A DNA stretch of 64,000 bases from Roridomyces roridus (GCA_029378245.1 JARKIF010000026.1:310001-374000), one strand, 5' to 3'; positions 9,795 to 21,641 are shown, numbered from the stretch's first letter. Translations and numbers: made by a program. Notes: a model not told the origin generated them from the letters alone.

Positions 9795-11251
9795 ATGTTC
9801 CCCGGATTGCAAGATTTCGCAGTTCTGACGAATCAAATCGGGTGCTATATCATGGGGGCAAGTTTCTATCTTCTGCGCCATGGCAACTGATGATCTCGGC
9901 GGGGCAGGCGGAAATGCTGTTATACGGTGAGCCCCCATGCTCCCTTCATTCTATGATCTCAATGTCAGGCATCCCAACTCCTAGGAGCGTATCTCGTGCT
10001 ATTCGGATCCTACATGCATATGTTGTGCACCGGCGGAGCTCGGGTTCGGAAACATAGGAATTTGTTTCTCACCTCCGCCACAATATCTCTCTTCCTTCTG
10101 TCCACTATTCACTTGGCCCTCATACTAGCCATCACCGCTTTGGATGATCGATTTACTAGGGTCATCTTGACCGTCGGATCTGGTTCTGTGATGGAGAACA
10201 CCATCGTCGATGCGGAGGATCATTTGGTGCGAGTTGCATTTGGGATCTATGTCACCGGCAAGTGCGTGCCTCCATCAAGCACAGTGCATCCAACAGTTAA
10301 TACGTCCGAAGTGTGATAGCGGATGGCATTTTCGTGCGGAGTCTTGTGGAAGATCGGTAAAAAGCTATTAACACTCGCTTTGCAGATATTCAGATGCTAC
10401 GCGATTTGGGGATTCAACCGTAAAATCGTTGTGGTTCCCATACTTGGCACCCTGTGCACTGCGGGTGAGTAGATCTCGCGGGCGTGTAAAAGTCCAAATG
10501 GAAGAAGATATAACTTTGTTACCCAGGTTTCGGATACGTGAATGCGGTTTTGGAGTCGACGATAATTCCTTTTTCAACTATGGCGACCGGGCAATACCCA
10601 TTACTTCGGCTGATTCCTATCTCAGTATCATTGGGAACGACTATCTTATTAATGTTCTTGACTGGTACGCTGCACTCCACTTATGCTCAATATTGTTCTT
10701 GAACCTACGTGATCAGCGGGACGAATTTGGTGGCTTGCTCGTAGTGTAGGTACGACGGTGGGACAGAAGAAAATCAGATGGTATTACACCGTCTGTGCTA
10801 TGATGTACGTCCTAGCCGTGCTGCCCCTAGCAAGCGTTTTATCTATTCCCATCAAGCTTGGAATCTGGTTCTCTTTACGCTGCCGGCGCACTCCTCGTCA
10901 CCCTCCTCCCAATATTCTTCTACTCGAAGTCACTCATGAGCGGGGCTATAACCGGTCAATTGGTGGTATGTCTGCTCAAATGCCGGTGAACCGAACAATA
11001 CGGTTGACGACTTGCAGGGCATAGCCCCGACTATCATCGCAGTCCGGGTGGGCTTGAACAAGAGCATTGAAGGCCCTGATAGTATTGGGAATGTCGAGCA
11101 GTCCCATCCTCTCGACGAACTCTCGCACAGGCCTATCGAGTTCCGAGTACCAACAACCCATTCCATTCGAAGCTCCATATCATTGCAGGGAGGATTCGAG
11201 AACAGAAATGGCCGGAAAACATACCAGGAGGATATAGTTACCGTGTGTTGA
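9795..11251 (+). CDS. Seven-helix membrane protein, paralogue B (9 exons)
   Basis: The exons are 9795-9857, 9908-9926, 9985-10261, 10312-10333, 10386-10464, 10527-10664, 10717-10804, 10857-10965 and 11018-11251. All phases agree, giving 342 residues. The intron positions match those of paralogue A almost exactly, including a 19-nt exon and a 22-nt exon. Intron 1 starts GCAAGT rather than GT, where paralogue A has a GT donor at the same place. Shared motifs are QAEMLLYG, NVIADGIF, IFRCYAIWG, GRIWWLARS, YYTVCAMILESGSLY and GIAPTIIAVRVGLN. The C-terminal tail after the last helix differs from paralogue A and from the fragment at 1-122. It is an intact member of an uncharacterised Agaricomycete seven-helix family, presumably in the plasma membrane; the function is unknown. 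Confidence 0.85.
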
Positions 11252-11399
11252 GAGGCTTCTGATAACTGTACATCCATCGTATGAACTCAAATTGCGAGTG
11301 ACGGTGGAATGAATCCGAGTGTCTCTGAGTTCCGGATCAATGGACCGTGGGACGAAATCACTCAGTTTTGTAATCAGACCTCTCTTCCTCTTCTCCACC

Positions 11400-13047
11400 A
11401 TGTCGCATCGCGCTCTCTGCATCCCTGAAATCGTGGCGATGATATGCGAAGACGGGGTGTATCTTGAAGGTTTCAAGCTCAAATGGGACACTCTTACATC
11501 CCTTGCAAGAACCTGTAAAGCGTTCCAAGACCCTGCTCTCAATGTTCTTTGGAGGTCTCAATCGACGGTGGTCAACGTTCTTAAATGCATGCCTGGAGAG
11601 ATATGGCAATGGGAAGATGAAGACCCTGGTCAAGTCACGGTGGTGCGTCTACTATTGTTGTCCCTTCGAATAGGAGCACTAACGGCGAATCGCGACCTCA
11701 GGCAAGACCTATCATACCGACAGACTGGGAACGCCCCCTTTTCTACGCGCACCGCGTTAAATATTTCGAGAACTCCTTGGATGCGGGATATGGGCATCTC
11801 TTATACGAGACCCTGCGAATGTGTCTGCCGGACGAGCCGTTATTTCCCAATCTTCAGTTCATGAACTGGATTCGGTCTGACAACGACTGGGCCCACTTTC
11901 CCTCCTTTCGATCCTTCCTGGGTCCACGATTGCGCACCTTGACTCTCGATGTCCACCCATCGACTGCCGAACTGTCATTGTTGCCGGGTGTTGCGGCTCA
12001 GTCCCCGCAGCTCGAAGGCCTATCCATCTACTGTTATGCAGATCTGAACGGGCGATACCAGAGCCTGTCATTTCTGGTACAACAGCTCAATCACCTCCGT
12101 CATCTAACCGTTCCGTGCCTCGACGGCCCTGCGTTGGATCACCTGTCGCAGCAGTCGAGCCTGCAATACTTGACACTTCTGGCCCAATTGGCACTTGGTA
12201 TCCCCGACATCCCTTCCGGGAGCTGTGCGACCACAGGTTCCCTATGAAGAAATTCACCGTATACTTCACCGACTCCCCTACCGTGTCCGGAGTTCTCTTG
12301 CGGTTTCGAAACCGCCTCCTCCGAGACGTGACCATCAGACTTCCCGCGACAACACCCGCGAGAGCCGTGGCACAGTGCTACAACACTGCAGCAATGGTCT
12401 TTCGAGAGCATCCGCTGTCTGCGCTTTCCATCACATGCGAAAGCTCCTCTGCAACGCTCGATGTTGCCGCCAGTCCAGAGCAAATCGCTCTTTACGCCAT
12501 TTCAGTGACGTCCCTCTCCCCACTTTTCGCCTTCGGCGATCTCACCAACGTCTGTTTGTCTGGGCCCGTCGGCCTCGATCTTGATGACGGGTCAATTGCT
12601 CGTCTTGCGTCTGCCTGGCCACGCTTACTGTGCCTCTGCATCGAGTCCACCTCGTTTAAAATTGTACCTCCGCGGGCGACACTTTCCTGCCTCTTCTCCT
12701 TGGCCCAGTTCTGCCCTGACCTCAGGACACTGCAGATGCCAATCGATGCGACCCTCATACCTCAATGGCAGGATCAGAAACCGGAGCGGACCCGCCCGCA
12801 CCAAAAGGCCCTCACGATGCTGAACCTTTCGGACTCGCCGGTTGGTCCCCCGCTGGCCGTTGCCGGCTTCTTGTCCGGCTTATTCCCCAAGCTGGAATCT
12901 GTGCGGTATGGGCGGCTCAGAGACCCTGATACTGGGGCCTTGAACGATGCATGGAGAAAGGCTGTTGGCGACGCGTTGCCTTTACTGCGCGATATACGCG
13001 ACGAGGAGCGATATTGGACGCAGAGGGAGAACGATCGGGAAGGGTAG
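11400..13047 (+). CDS. F-box-like protein, with an unresolved frame break
   Basis: Exon 1 (11400-11642) encodes MSHRALCIPEIVAMIC and SLARTCKAFQDPALNVLW. This is the usual F-box-like start of Agaricomycete proteins, followed by a (S/C)MP-W segment. A 59-bp intron leads to exon 2 at 11702. The downstream protein has leucine-rich stretches such as LRHLTVPCLDG and LQYLTLL, and ends at 13047 after an acidic and charged tail. Such proteins are thought to recruit targets to SCF ubiquitin ligases. The reading frame must change between about 12150 and 12240. I could not find an intron with correct phases there: the GTATCC donor at 12198 with the acceptor at 12236 leaves the frame wrong. So there is a one-base lesion, a sequencing error or an unusual splice. 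About 530 residues are expected if intact. Confidence 0.7.
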
Positions 13048-13461
13048 TTTTTGGTCGGAGTTGTGCCGAGTACAGCCCCCTTCGAAAGTGTTCTTCTCCT
13101 CTCGGTCTCAAGTTCTCAGTTGACGATTCTTCTGCAGGTACGGGTAAATTCCCTTTCAACCTTACTATGTTCCAGTTGCCTGTGTTTCATTCTAAATTCT
13201 ACCTATTATTCTCCTTGCTGATCACGAGAAATCGCGCAGTTCCCTCAGTTTATCTATTGGTTCGGCCCTCCTCGCCCACCAACACGAACCCTCTTGCTGA
13301 GACGCAAGGAAAATCTGGTCCAATGTGGCGTTGTTACTACACTTCGATCCACCAACTTCGCGCGTTGGCCCTGTAGTACTACTACAAAGTCTCTTACAAC
13401 TATCCCCTCTGCGCTTGTAGATCCATCACATACCAGACGATCTCGAATCCTCGACTCCAAG
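13048..13461. other. Intergenic between convergent genes
   Basis: No gene is seen. The part from about 13370 is the 3' flank that is duplicated at 14750-14871. Confidence 0.5.
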
Positions 13462-14139
13462 TCAGCCTGAGGCGCACAGGCTTGGAACGAATTCCTTCCG
13501 ATCCTTTGACAGCTCAACCTGCCCCTGCCCCGGGACCGTGTCCAGCACCGCGCGCCGTTGCTCCTCAACATGGTCCACCACCGACAGACTCAGGGCGCCA
13601 GCCGCGATGCCTGTTACTCCAAGAACGGCGAGACCGTGGAGGACGAATACACCCGCCGCAGTGGCGTTGGCCGGTGCGGAGCTCTCGAAAGCGAGTACAC
13701 CGCGAGATAGGGTGTAGGTGGCCACGACGGAGAGGTTCAGTGCGAAGTTGAGGAGCGTGCGGAGGGTCAGGGCCAGCGGCGCCGGAGCCTCCGTCCTTGT
13801 TGGGGCGCTGGCCACACCGTGCTCGAGCTCGACGGCCGTCGGGGCATCCGCATCGGCAGAGGTGTGGCCGTCAGCGATCCAGATATATGCGCTGGTGGCG
13901 CTGAAATACACCAGAACGAGGAGGGAGAGGAAGCAGACTGCGGCCAGGGTCTGCATGCATTTGTTGAGCAGCCGCAATGGGATTTGTATCCACATGGCGG
14001 TCGATGTGGCGGGGGGCAGTGTGGGGATGACAACCACGACGAGGGGATACAATAGGCAGAGATAGTATGAAGGGAGGAAGCTTTCGAGGATGGTGGTCCA
14101 GCTTAGACGAATAATCTGCTGAGCCTGGGCGGGGGCCAT
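13462..14139 (-). CDS. Four-helix membrane protein, hypothetical
   Basis: A single exon encodes 225 residues. Four hydrophobic segments can be seen: around SYYLCLLYPLVVVVIP, then AAVCFLSLLVLVYFSATSAY, LNFALNLSVVATYTLSRGV, and a last Ala/Val/Gly-rich helix before LSLSVVDHVEEQ. The loop between helices 2 and 3 is acidic and Ala/Thr-rich; the C-terminal tail is charged. I do not recognise the family. It is the intact partner of a tandem duplicate at 14872-15542, and conservation of protein sequence between the copies supports it as a real gene. Confidence 0.65.
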   Translation of the reverse strand: MAPAQAQQIIRLSWTTILESFLPSYYLCLLYPLVVVVIPTLPPATSTAMWIQIPLRLLNKCMQTLAAVCFLSLLVLVYFSATSAYIWIADGHTSADADAPTAVELEHGVASAPTRTEAPAPLALTLRTLLNFALNLSVVATYTLSRGVLAFESSAPANATAAGVFVLHGLAVLGVTGIAAGALSLSVVDHVEEQRRAVLDTVPGQGQVELSKDRKEFVPSLCASG

Positions 14140-14871
14140 AAATTTGCAAGTGAAGAGGGAGGAGAAGGGAATTGCGGCGACAACGGTCGTTTGAGGTAGT
14201 GGTTTCGTTGGATTACTTACTTGCCGGTTTTGGCAGCATGCTTCATTCTGGTCATTATTTCTGTGTAAGCTGATTCAACACTGATTTGCTCTGTCAGAAT
14301 CGCTCGGCAAGTGGGCCCCGTGATTGATGTGAGCGTCTGCCACAACTCATCATCCGATGCCGTCGCACAATCTCCCACGAACCGCCAACGCAGCGCGCTG
14401 CATTCAAAAGCAATTCAAAAGCCTTTCTTCCCTTGTCGGAATCATACAGGTATCTTCCCCTGGGCGCTGGGTATGGAACCCGAAAGGCCCTGCTGGTGAG
14501 ACTGATGGCCGTGGTAGGAGCAGATCCCTTTCAGCTGTGCCATTTATGATTCTCAAATCAGACTGACCCGTAACTCTACCATGGCATTCCCGCAGTTACC
14601 TCTATTTCGATCCAAGTATCAGTTCTTGCCCATGGGCTCGGCAGCCTCAGCGCGTACCAACACGAGTCTTCCTGCCTCTACGCACCAAAACTGTTCCCAA
14701 TATTAATCTGCGCTTGTCGATCCACCTGCACTCGTACGCATTGACTTCGCGCGCTGGCCCTGTGATACTACTGAGAATCCTCTTGCCACAAATCTCTCGA
14801 CTCCCTCTGCGCTTGTAGATCCATCCTATACCAGCCGATCTCGAAACCTCGACTCCACCCAAAGCCGAGGC

Positions 14872-15542
14872 TCACATGCTCGGAATTCCACTCATATATT
14901 CCTTCTCTTTCTTTGACAGCGTAGGATCTCCCAGCCCCGCGTCGACCACCTCGTTCCGTCGCTCCTCAACCGCCGACACACTCAGAGTGCGAGTCAGAGT
15001 GCGAGCCGCGATGAATGATACCCCAAGGACGGCGAGGCCGGGGAGGATGAATACACCCGCCGCGGCCCCGTTGACAACTGCGGGGCTCTCAAGTGAGAGT
15101 ATACCCCGAGAGACGGTGTAGGTCGCCACGACGAAGAGGTTGAGTACGAAGTCGAGGAGCGTCCGGAGGGTGAGGGCCAATGGACTCGAAGCCTCCGTAG
15201 TGGTTGGGGTGCTGCCCGTGCCGTCCTCGAGCTCGGCGGGCGTCGGGGCATCTGCGTGAGCAGAGGTGTAGCCGTCAGCGAGCCAGATATATGCACTGGT
15301 GGCGGTGAAATATACCAGGACGAGGAGGGAGAGGAAGCAGAGTGCGGCGAGGGTCTGCATGCATTTGTCAACCAGCCATAGTGGGACTGCGATCCACAGA
15401 GCAGTCGATGTCGCAGGGGGTAGCGTGGGTATGGCCACGAGGATGAGGGGGTAAATAGGGCGAGATAGTAGTATGAGGGGAGGAAGCTTTCGAGCAGGGT
15501 CGTCCAGCTTATAGGACAAGTAGTCTGCTCGGTGGGACCCAT
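14872..15542 (-). pseudogene. Tandem copy of the four-helix membrane protein, frameshifted near the N-terminus
   Basis: The copy matches the 13462-14139 gene along its whole length: TLPPATSTALWI, KCMQTLAALCFLSLLVLVY, LALTLRTLLDFVLNLFVVATY. Its start, at the ATG 15540-15542, encodes MGPTEQ and then SWTTLLESFLPSYY, as in the intact copy, but the rest is in another frame. Comparison places an extra TAC codon and a one-base loss at about 15460-15470. No in-frame ATG replaces the lost start before helix 2. It is either a young pseudogene or a sequence error. The C-terminal half is open to a stop at 14872. Confidence 0.65.
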
Positions 15543-16099
15543 GGTTTTTCGAGCGAAGAGGGAAGGGAAGAGAAGTCAGAATTGCGGTGACAGCGGTAGT
15601 TTCAGCTGGTGGTTTTTGTCGGAACTATACATGTGGGCTGAGTATGGAACACGGGAGGGCCTGCTGATGAGACTGATGGCCGTGGGAGGGACCCCGAGTC
15701 CCTGTCGTGGTCTTGCCATTTCAGACTCTGACCCGTACCACTACTTGTGAGCTCGTCTAAGGTCACAAGCTCCCGCAAAAAATGCCACAAGGAACTCCAA
15801 GCTCGCCAGCTTACAAACCAGGTCTTGAAGTCGTCTGCTCGGTGAGCTCATGAATTTTGAGTGGAGGGATGGGAAGAGAATTGCGATGACACAGGTAGCG
15901 ATTTTGTCGGAATTAGACAGGTGCATCTCCCGCTAGTCATGACCTATGGACGCTGAGCGCCTAAATTATGACTGTTCGGGAGTTACTTTACTGCGATCGC
16001 CATTATGTTTTATGGCGGGAGTTCACGATGTATCATACGGCAGGCAAAGACCCCGGCACACGCGCATTTGTTGCTTGTTTAGAGCGCCTTCTCGCATGC

Positions 16100-19000
16100 T
16101 TGAGTACCTTTCAATCTGGAACTGAGCTCGAGAGAAATAGCCAGACTGCCGCGAAAGACTAACTTCGAGGTCGGATGCGCTGCGCGCAGGTGCCAGTGGG
16201 TTCAATTCCCGACCGGATGATAGCGAGCGTTTTTTTTTTACATAATTCTAGGCCTGCGAATTATGTGAATAGTCAAAGGCTGGCTAAACTGCAGATAATC
16301 GCCCTGGTTGACACCCTAGGCCTGGAGTCCAGGATTCGAATCGTCTTGGATGATTGGATCCCGATGATCAGCGCTCAAGCACTGGAGGCCTGAGTATAGA
16401 GAGTAGATATCAGTGTAACAGACCGGTGTTCGATTCCTGGAGTCGGCATAGCAGCCAATGGAACACAAGTTTTTGCGAATTCCTTTGGTTCGATTGTTCG
16501 CTCGTTTACTGTGTGGCGGAACTCCGAATGGCAATGAACATGCGCAGCGCTGGTATTCCGGGCACAAATAGGCACCCCGACATGTTGGGCTCGACGGAGA
16601 AAATCAGATTGACGCCACGAGTTCCAAGGCACTGGCTCGGGTTCGACTCCCATCGCGACGGCCTGATTAGCGGGGTTCAATTTTGCTGCTGTCGGTCATC
16701 GTCTGCAACCACGGACCACCTTGGAATGCGACGCTAAACTCTTGGACTCCAGATCAGCCACTCGACGAGAGCGTGTCGGACAGAGCTCTGATCATGACCG
16801 GCGTTCGCTCCCGGTGTCGCATGGGTTATATATGGTGAGGGCCAGTTTTTCTTCCTTTTTTTGCACTGGATGGTCGAGGAATTCCAAATCGTATTAATTA
16901 CACGTACATAGCTCGTTTAGAAGTCGGGATTCCAGGCGCAAATGAGCATCAAGGCTTGACTAAGGATACCAGACTGCCGTCACGATCAAGTGAACACCAG
17001 ATCAGAAGCCCTGCCCGTGGGTTCAATTCCCAACGACCTGATTTTCAAAATGCGTGCCGGCTTTTGCCTTGAAGCCTTCCAGGAAAGCCAGATTCTTGGG
17101 ACCCACATCGTCCAGTGTCAGCACTGGCAGTAGGAGGCCGTGCAATGCATCGTACCAGACGGCTGGGTTCGACTCCCGGAGTCCGCATCCCCGGTCACCC
17201 ACCAAAGGAGTCTTTTTGTTCGTCGTTGCTTGTCGGTTGGAAAGAAGGACGCGTGCGTCGTTTAGGGAATTGGGAAGTTTCCAGGCCAAAGATGGGACCG
17301 TGACGGGATGGTCAATGGTCGGGAGTCAAGAGCGAGCCTAAGCCAGTTCCTTTGGACTGCGCAAGAGTATCTGGGCAGATGGAAGATGACTCGAAAGCCT
17401 TCAACGCGCGTTCCGTAGGCCTTGCTTGGGTTCGACTCCCACTTCTACATATTGCCGAAGACGGGTTTTTTTTGTGTGTTCTGTTGTAGGCCCAAGATGT
17501 GACTCAAGAACCGTCGAAATCAACTGACACGGGATCAAATGCGCACCGTATAGCGTTCATAGGAACAGTTGAGAAAGCGCTGGCAGGCTTGAAGTACTGG
17601 ATTCTCCGCACTGGCACTACGTAGATCGCTCAGGCAGAGTGCAGCGGATCGCATCCCGATCACAGAACCAAAGGAGTCATTTTTTGTTCCTCGTTACTTG
17701 TCGGCTGGAATGACAGAGGACGCGTGCATTGTTCAGGTGAAGTGGGATTCCAGGCCAATAGAACGAGCCGAGAGCCGAAGCCAAATTCTTTGGACTGCTC
17801 AGATCTGTGCCCAGTTTCGAGCAAGAGGGTCGTTAATGATTATGCAGATGGGTCGGAAGGCCTTCCAACTGCGTTCGGCCTAGTAGCTCTGTCTGGGTTC
17901 GACTCCCGCCCTCCGCATTACATAGTGGTGTGGATGTAGTAATTCCCTTTTTCGTACGGCCGTTAGGCATGTCGAGCAGCGTCTTCAAATTTCTTCGTAT
18001 GCAGCGCGCGTATCTCGGTGCTTTTCCTGTAGACCCGAATCATCATGCGGCCGAGGGATCGCACCCCTACAGGTTTGGGACAGTTGAGAAAGCACTGTCA
18101 GGGCGTCCTCTACTAGTATCTTTTTGTTGTTTGGGCGCGAATTCCGTCATATACAGTGCATCCTGGTGCCTTTTCCTTCCAAGTAAGAACCGTCGAGATC
18201 AACTGCCACGTGCACGGGGTCGCAAGCGCACCGTATATTGAGAAAGCACTGGTAGGCTTGAAGTACTGGATTCGGAACCAACATCGCGTCCAGCACTGGC
18301 AGTAGATGGATCATCGTCAGGAGCCCCCAGTGCAAGGTTTGCAAGACAGCTGGGTTCGACTCCCGGAGTCCGCATGGTCGAGCCACATAGGCCTCTTTTG
18401 TTCAGTTCGTTCTTTAATTATTGTCGGTTGGAAGGGCAGAAGACGTGCGAGTCGTTTAGGCGCTGGGTTTCCAGGACCAGGATAAGACGGGATTCCCGAG
18501 AGCCAAGAGCCGAAGCCAAATTCTTTGGACTGCTCACATCTGCGTCGAGTCCCTGCTAAGAGGGTGGTCGATGGAGATGACTCGCGAGGCCTTCAAAGCT
18601 TGAACGCGCGTTCGGGGGCCTGGGTTCGACTCCCGCCCTCCACATTCCATTGCTTCCGCCAATTCGCTTTTTCGTACGGTCGAAGCGTGTCCAGCGGTGT
18701 CCTGGAATTTCGTCGTATGCAGCGCATCTCGGGGCTTTTCCTATAGACCCAAATCATCCATGCGGCCAAGGCTTCGCACCGTATAGCCTATACGATTCGC
18801 AGGGAAGGTTGATCGGTGTGAGGCGCAGGAGAAATTTGAAACAATCAGATGTTGAACGCAGCCGCATCCCTAAGCCAGTGTCTTTGGAGAGTAAGTATCA
18901 TAATCTAGGCAGATGGAGATGAGTCGCAAGGCAGCGTTCCGCGGGTTCGACTCCCCACTTCTGCATGTTGCCATTGCCACTTCATGGCGTGTTTTTTTGT

Positions 19001-19110
19001 GTTTTGTTTAGGCGCAAATGCCGTCGTAAGTATGGAACGCATCCCGGAGAGTTTCCTGTAGTGTAGACTCAAAGAACCGGCGAGATCACATAAGGGAGGA
19101 AACCATCAGA
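16100..19110 (+). repeat. Array of tRNA-like (Pol III box-B) modules, + strand
   Basis: At least ten T-arm/box-B cores (GGTTCGACTCC or GGTTCAATTCC) occur on the + strand, at about 16196, 16425, 16636, 17016, 17162, 17428, 17891, 18351, 18620 and 18941. Three module types repeat: one ends CCCGGAGTCCGCAT, one CCCGCCCTCCGCAT and one CCCACTTCTGCAT. Many are followed within 20-60 bp by a run of T, as a Pol III terminator would be. The DNA between them is also repeated, for example TTGAGAAAGC(G/A)CTGG before CTTGAAGTACTGGATTC, at 17565 and 18238. I cannot fold a full tRNA with matching 5' acceptor strand from any of them, so they are tRNA-derived repeats or decayed tRNA genes rather than functional tRNAs. 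Confidence 0.65.
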
Positions 19111-19392
19111 GATTCAACGCAGCCGCATCCCTTGACCTTGACCTTCAAGTAGCACAGAAGCCCCTTCATCCTGGTACAGCTTACATCCCTTGATCCCCGT
19201 TTCCAGCCATTACCACGCACGCACAGGCGCACGCGCACGCCCCTCCCAGTTGCCAGTCAATGCCGAACTATTTTTCGATTGATGCGCCGCCGACCGCCGA
19301 ACTTGTGATTTTTGAACTTTGATTGTTGATTCATTGCGTTGTTGAGTGGGCATGGGGACGTATGTATGTATGTAGACCATCTAGGCCTCAAA

Positions 19393-19443
19393 CAAGAATC
19401 AAGAATCAAGAATCAAGAATCAAGAATCAAGAATCAAGAATCA
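19393..19443. repeat. Seven-copy 7-bp tandem repeat
   Basis: The heptamer CAAGAAT is repeated about seven times without interruption. Confidence 0.95.
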
Positions 19444-19479
19444 GGATGGCTGCACAGATTGTTTGCAATGTTTGTTGCC

Positions 19480-19803
19480 GTTGCCAGCCAGCCAGTCAGT
19501 GGGATGGGATGTACAACACAAGGCGGAAAGGGGCGGGGAGTTAGCTACCGTTGCGGTCCCGTGTCGGAGTAGAGGCAAAATATAGGCGTAGAATCTAGTG
19601 ATGGCCATGCTTCTATGTAGTATGATTTCGGATTTCAGTTTGTTGCCAGCCAGTGTGAGGATGTACAACGCAAGATGGAAAGGAGCCCGGGCAGGTACAT
19701 AGCTACTAGTGTGGTATGCCACGGACCACGGTTGCGGTCCGAGTCGAGGCAAATATAGACGTGGAATCTAGTGGTGCATGCTTCTAGTACGATTTCAGAT
19801 TTC
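19480..19803. repeat. Two diverged direct copies of a 160-bp unit
   Basis: 19480-19635 and 19642-19803 share GTTGCCAGCCAG, GATGTACAAC, GTTGCGGTCC, GAATCTAGTG and end in GATTTC. The copies differ by substitutions and small indels. Confidence 0.8.
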
Positions 19804-20812
19804 TGCTAGTCCGTTCCGTTCAACGTGGACAACCAGAAAAGAAAGAGTCAGGGTAGAGGGATTGTGCGAGTTCCAACAACGGAGGTGTAGGCAAAGGCCG
19901 AGGAGAAGACTTCGAAGGAGTGAAAAATAGATATACATAGTGCTTTTTGCGTCTGCGATGAGTTCGGAGTCCGAGTCGGATGGAGATGACGTGCGAGCGA
20001 GCGGAAAGGATAACAATGAACCGCTCAACGGATAATTGGTATAGCATACATAGAACGCAGTCGAGGTGGAGTCTTGCCCGAGTACAGCGTCATGTTGTCG
20101 AGATAATTCGTGGAGATGATCGGGTGCGAATGTTTTGAGAGGAGCCCGGAGGTATGCATGTACATACATGTACGTCAACGGCGTCGCCTATTTTTCGGGG
20201 TGAAATTGAGGAATGTTGTTGTTGCCAAGAACCGCGAGTCTGGACATGGCGGATGCAGAGTTCTGAGTCACCGTGACTGGTGACTTGGGATGCGGGGAGA
20301 GCGGATGGAAGAATCGACTGGATGGATACAGACTAAGAGAATCTAATGAGAAAGCACAGGGGCGCGAAATGACGTGGGTTGCCTCGAGGAGCCTCGAGGA
20401 TCGGTAGGAATCTTCCTCTTGGAGATTGGGAACGTCTGCGTTTTTCCGTTGCATCATTGCGTCGACAGGGTACACGAGGCGGGGAAGACTTTGCTATTTT
20501 TGAGAGGGCGGGAGACGGAAACGGTTCGGGACACAGCGACAAAGCAGCGGGAATTGAGGCGGTAGGGAGTTGTCAGATCATGGACGTCGGAGGAGATGGA
20601 TATTTGCTGGTGCTTTTGCTTCCGTCGGCTATCAGCTCCGTCGGTCTATGGCGGTGCGTGCCTGTGGCACCTTTGGCGGTTCCTTCCACCCATCTCACCC
20701 CCGACTCGTGCTGCACCGGCTGCCGCTCGCTCTATACATCCGCTAGCCTCACTGCTCCGATTACTGCCATTCTTTGACTACACCCACGGGCCCCACCGGA
20801 GTACTAGCGACT
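19804..20812. other. Upstream region of the Ser/His/Gln-rich gene
   Basis: No coding region recognised on either strand; the many short frames have no recognisable content. It ends in the TATA box at 20813. Confidence 0.5.
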
Positions 20813-20818
20813 TATAAA
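20813..20818 (+). promoter_or_regulatory. TATA box of the Ser/His/Gln-rich gene
   Basis: TATAAA lies 26 bp upstream of the ATG at 20845. Confidence 0.6.
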
Positions 20819-20844
20819 CCCCGTTCGGCAATCCTCCACACACA

Positions 20845-21641
20845 ATGACAGAATACGACTACTCGCCAGCTGCAATTGAACAGCACAAGCGCACCCAGAA
20901 CCGTATTGCCAACTGGCGGGATGACGCTGACCGGCACTCTCCTCAGTTCCGCTCCCCTTTCGTCCCTCGCTCCGACGTGCAGGACAACGAGTTCCACCAT
21001 CCTCGTTCGAGCAGCAGCTCCCGGCGGCACACTCCCTCGCCGTCGCACAGCAGCAGTCGCAGCCATTCCTCCAACGGCCGACGCACACCCCAGCGTTCCC
21101 AGACGCATCACCCGCCGCCGACTCAGCCACATGTCCGCTCGCCCCTGCGTTCTGCCACCATCTCCGTCGTCACTCCCAACGACTCCATCTCGCAGGTCGG
21201 CAGCGGCGGCTCGCATAGGCATCACCACCGCTCCCATTCGTCCTCGCCCACACGTCACTCGTCTTCGCACCGTAGTCGAGGGACGACATACGTCGTGAGC
21301 CCGGGGATGCAATATGTCCAAGCACCGCAACCCATGGCCTACGCCGTCCAGCCACAGCAGCAGCAGCCCGCAGCGTACATTGTCCATGCCCGAAAAGTCC
21401 AGGTCGTGGTGCGTCAGCCATTCATCTATCCTTACGAGATCTATCAGCCAACTTGACAACAATGCAGTACCCCGACCAGACGCAACAAGTGTACCACAAC
21501 CAGTACCCGCCTGCGCCACATCCTGTGCAGGAACACCATGCGTCGTTCCTTCAGCGGCTTTTTGGGAGTCAGAGTGGGAAGCGTTCGCATGCGAGGAGTA
21601 AGAGTGTGGGGCATTCGAGCTCGCGGAGTAGCCGGCGGTAG
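20845..21641 (+). CDS. Low-complexity Ser/His/Gln/Pro-rich protein (2 exons)
   Basis: Exons 20845-21408 and 21468-21641 join in phase 0 across a 59-bp intron (GTGCGT donor, ATGCAG acceptor), giving 245 residues. The second exon extends a frame that otherwise stops at 21456. The N-terminus MTEYDYSPAAIEQH is followed by Ser/His/Arg-rich blocks (for example HSSSRSHSSNGRR), a Gln/Pro/Tyr-rich stretch around AYAVQPQQQQPAAYIV, and a short conserved-looking motif ASFLQRLFG before a basic Ser/Arg tail. No signal peptide or membrane helix is seen. It looks disordered; similar composition is seen in the gene at 7999-8538. Function unknown. It stands alone between two arrays of tRNA-like repeats in opposite orientations. 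Confidence 0.75.

Larger units (their letters stand above)
13370..15960. repeat. Tandem segmental duplication of the four-helix gene with flanks, plus a third remnant
   Basis: The duplication covers more than the coding region. The 3' flank at 13370-13460 resembles 14750-14871, sharing CTGCGCTTGTAGATCCATC. The 5' flanks at 14420-14580 and 15610-15750 share GAGACTGATGGCCGTGG. A third, eroded copy of the 5' side is seen at about 15830-15920. The unit is about 1.3 kb. Confidence 0.6.

Noticed and set aside
16196..18966. Functional tRNA genes at each box-B core
   Set aside because: No matching 5' acceptor strand or anticodon arm could be paired with the 3' parts.
19393..19443. Possible CRISPR-like or telomere-like repeat
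   Set aside because: A 7-bp unit without spacers, seven copies only, internal in the window; a plain tandem repeat.
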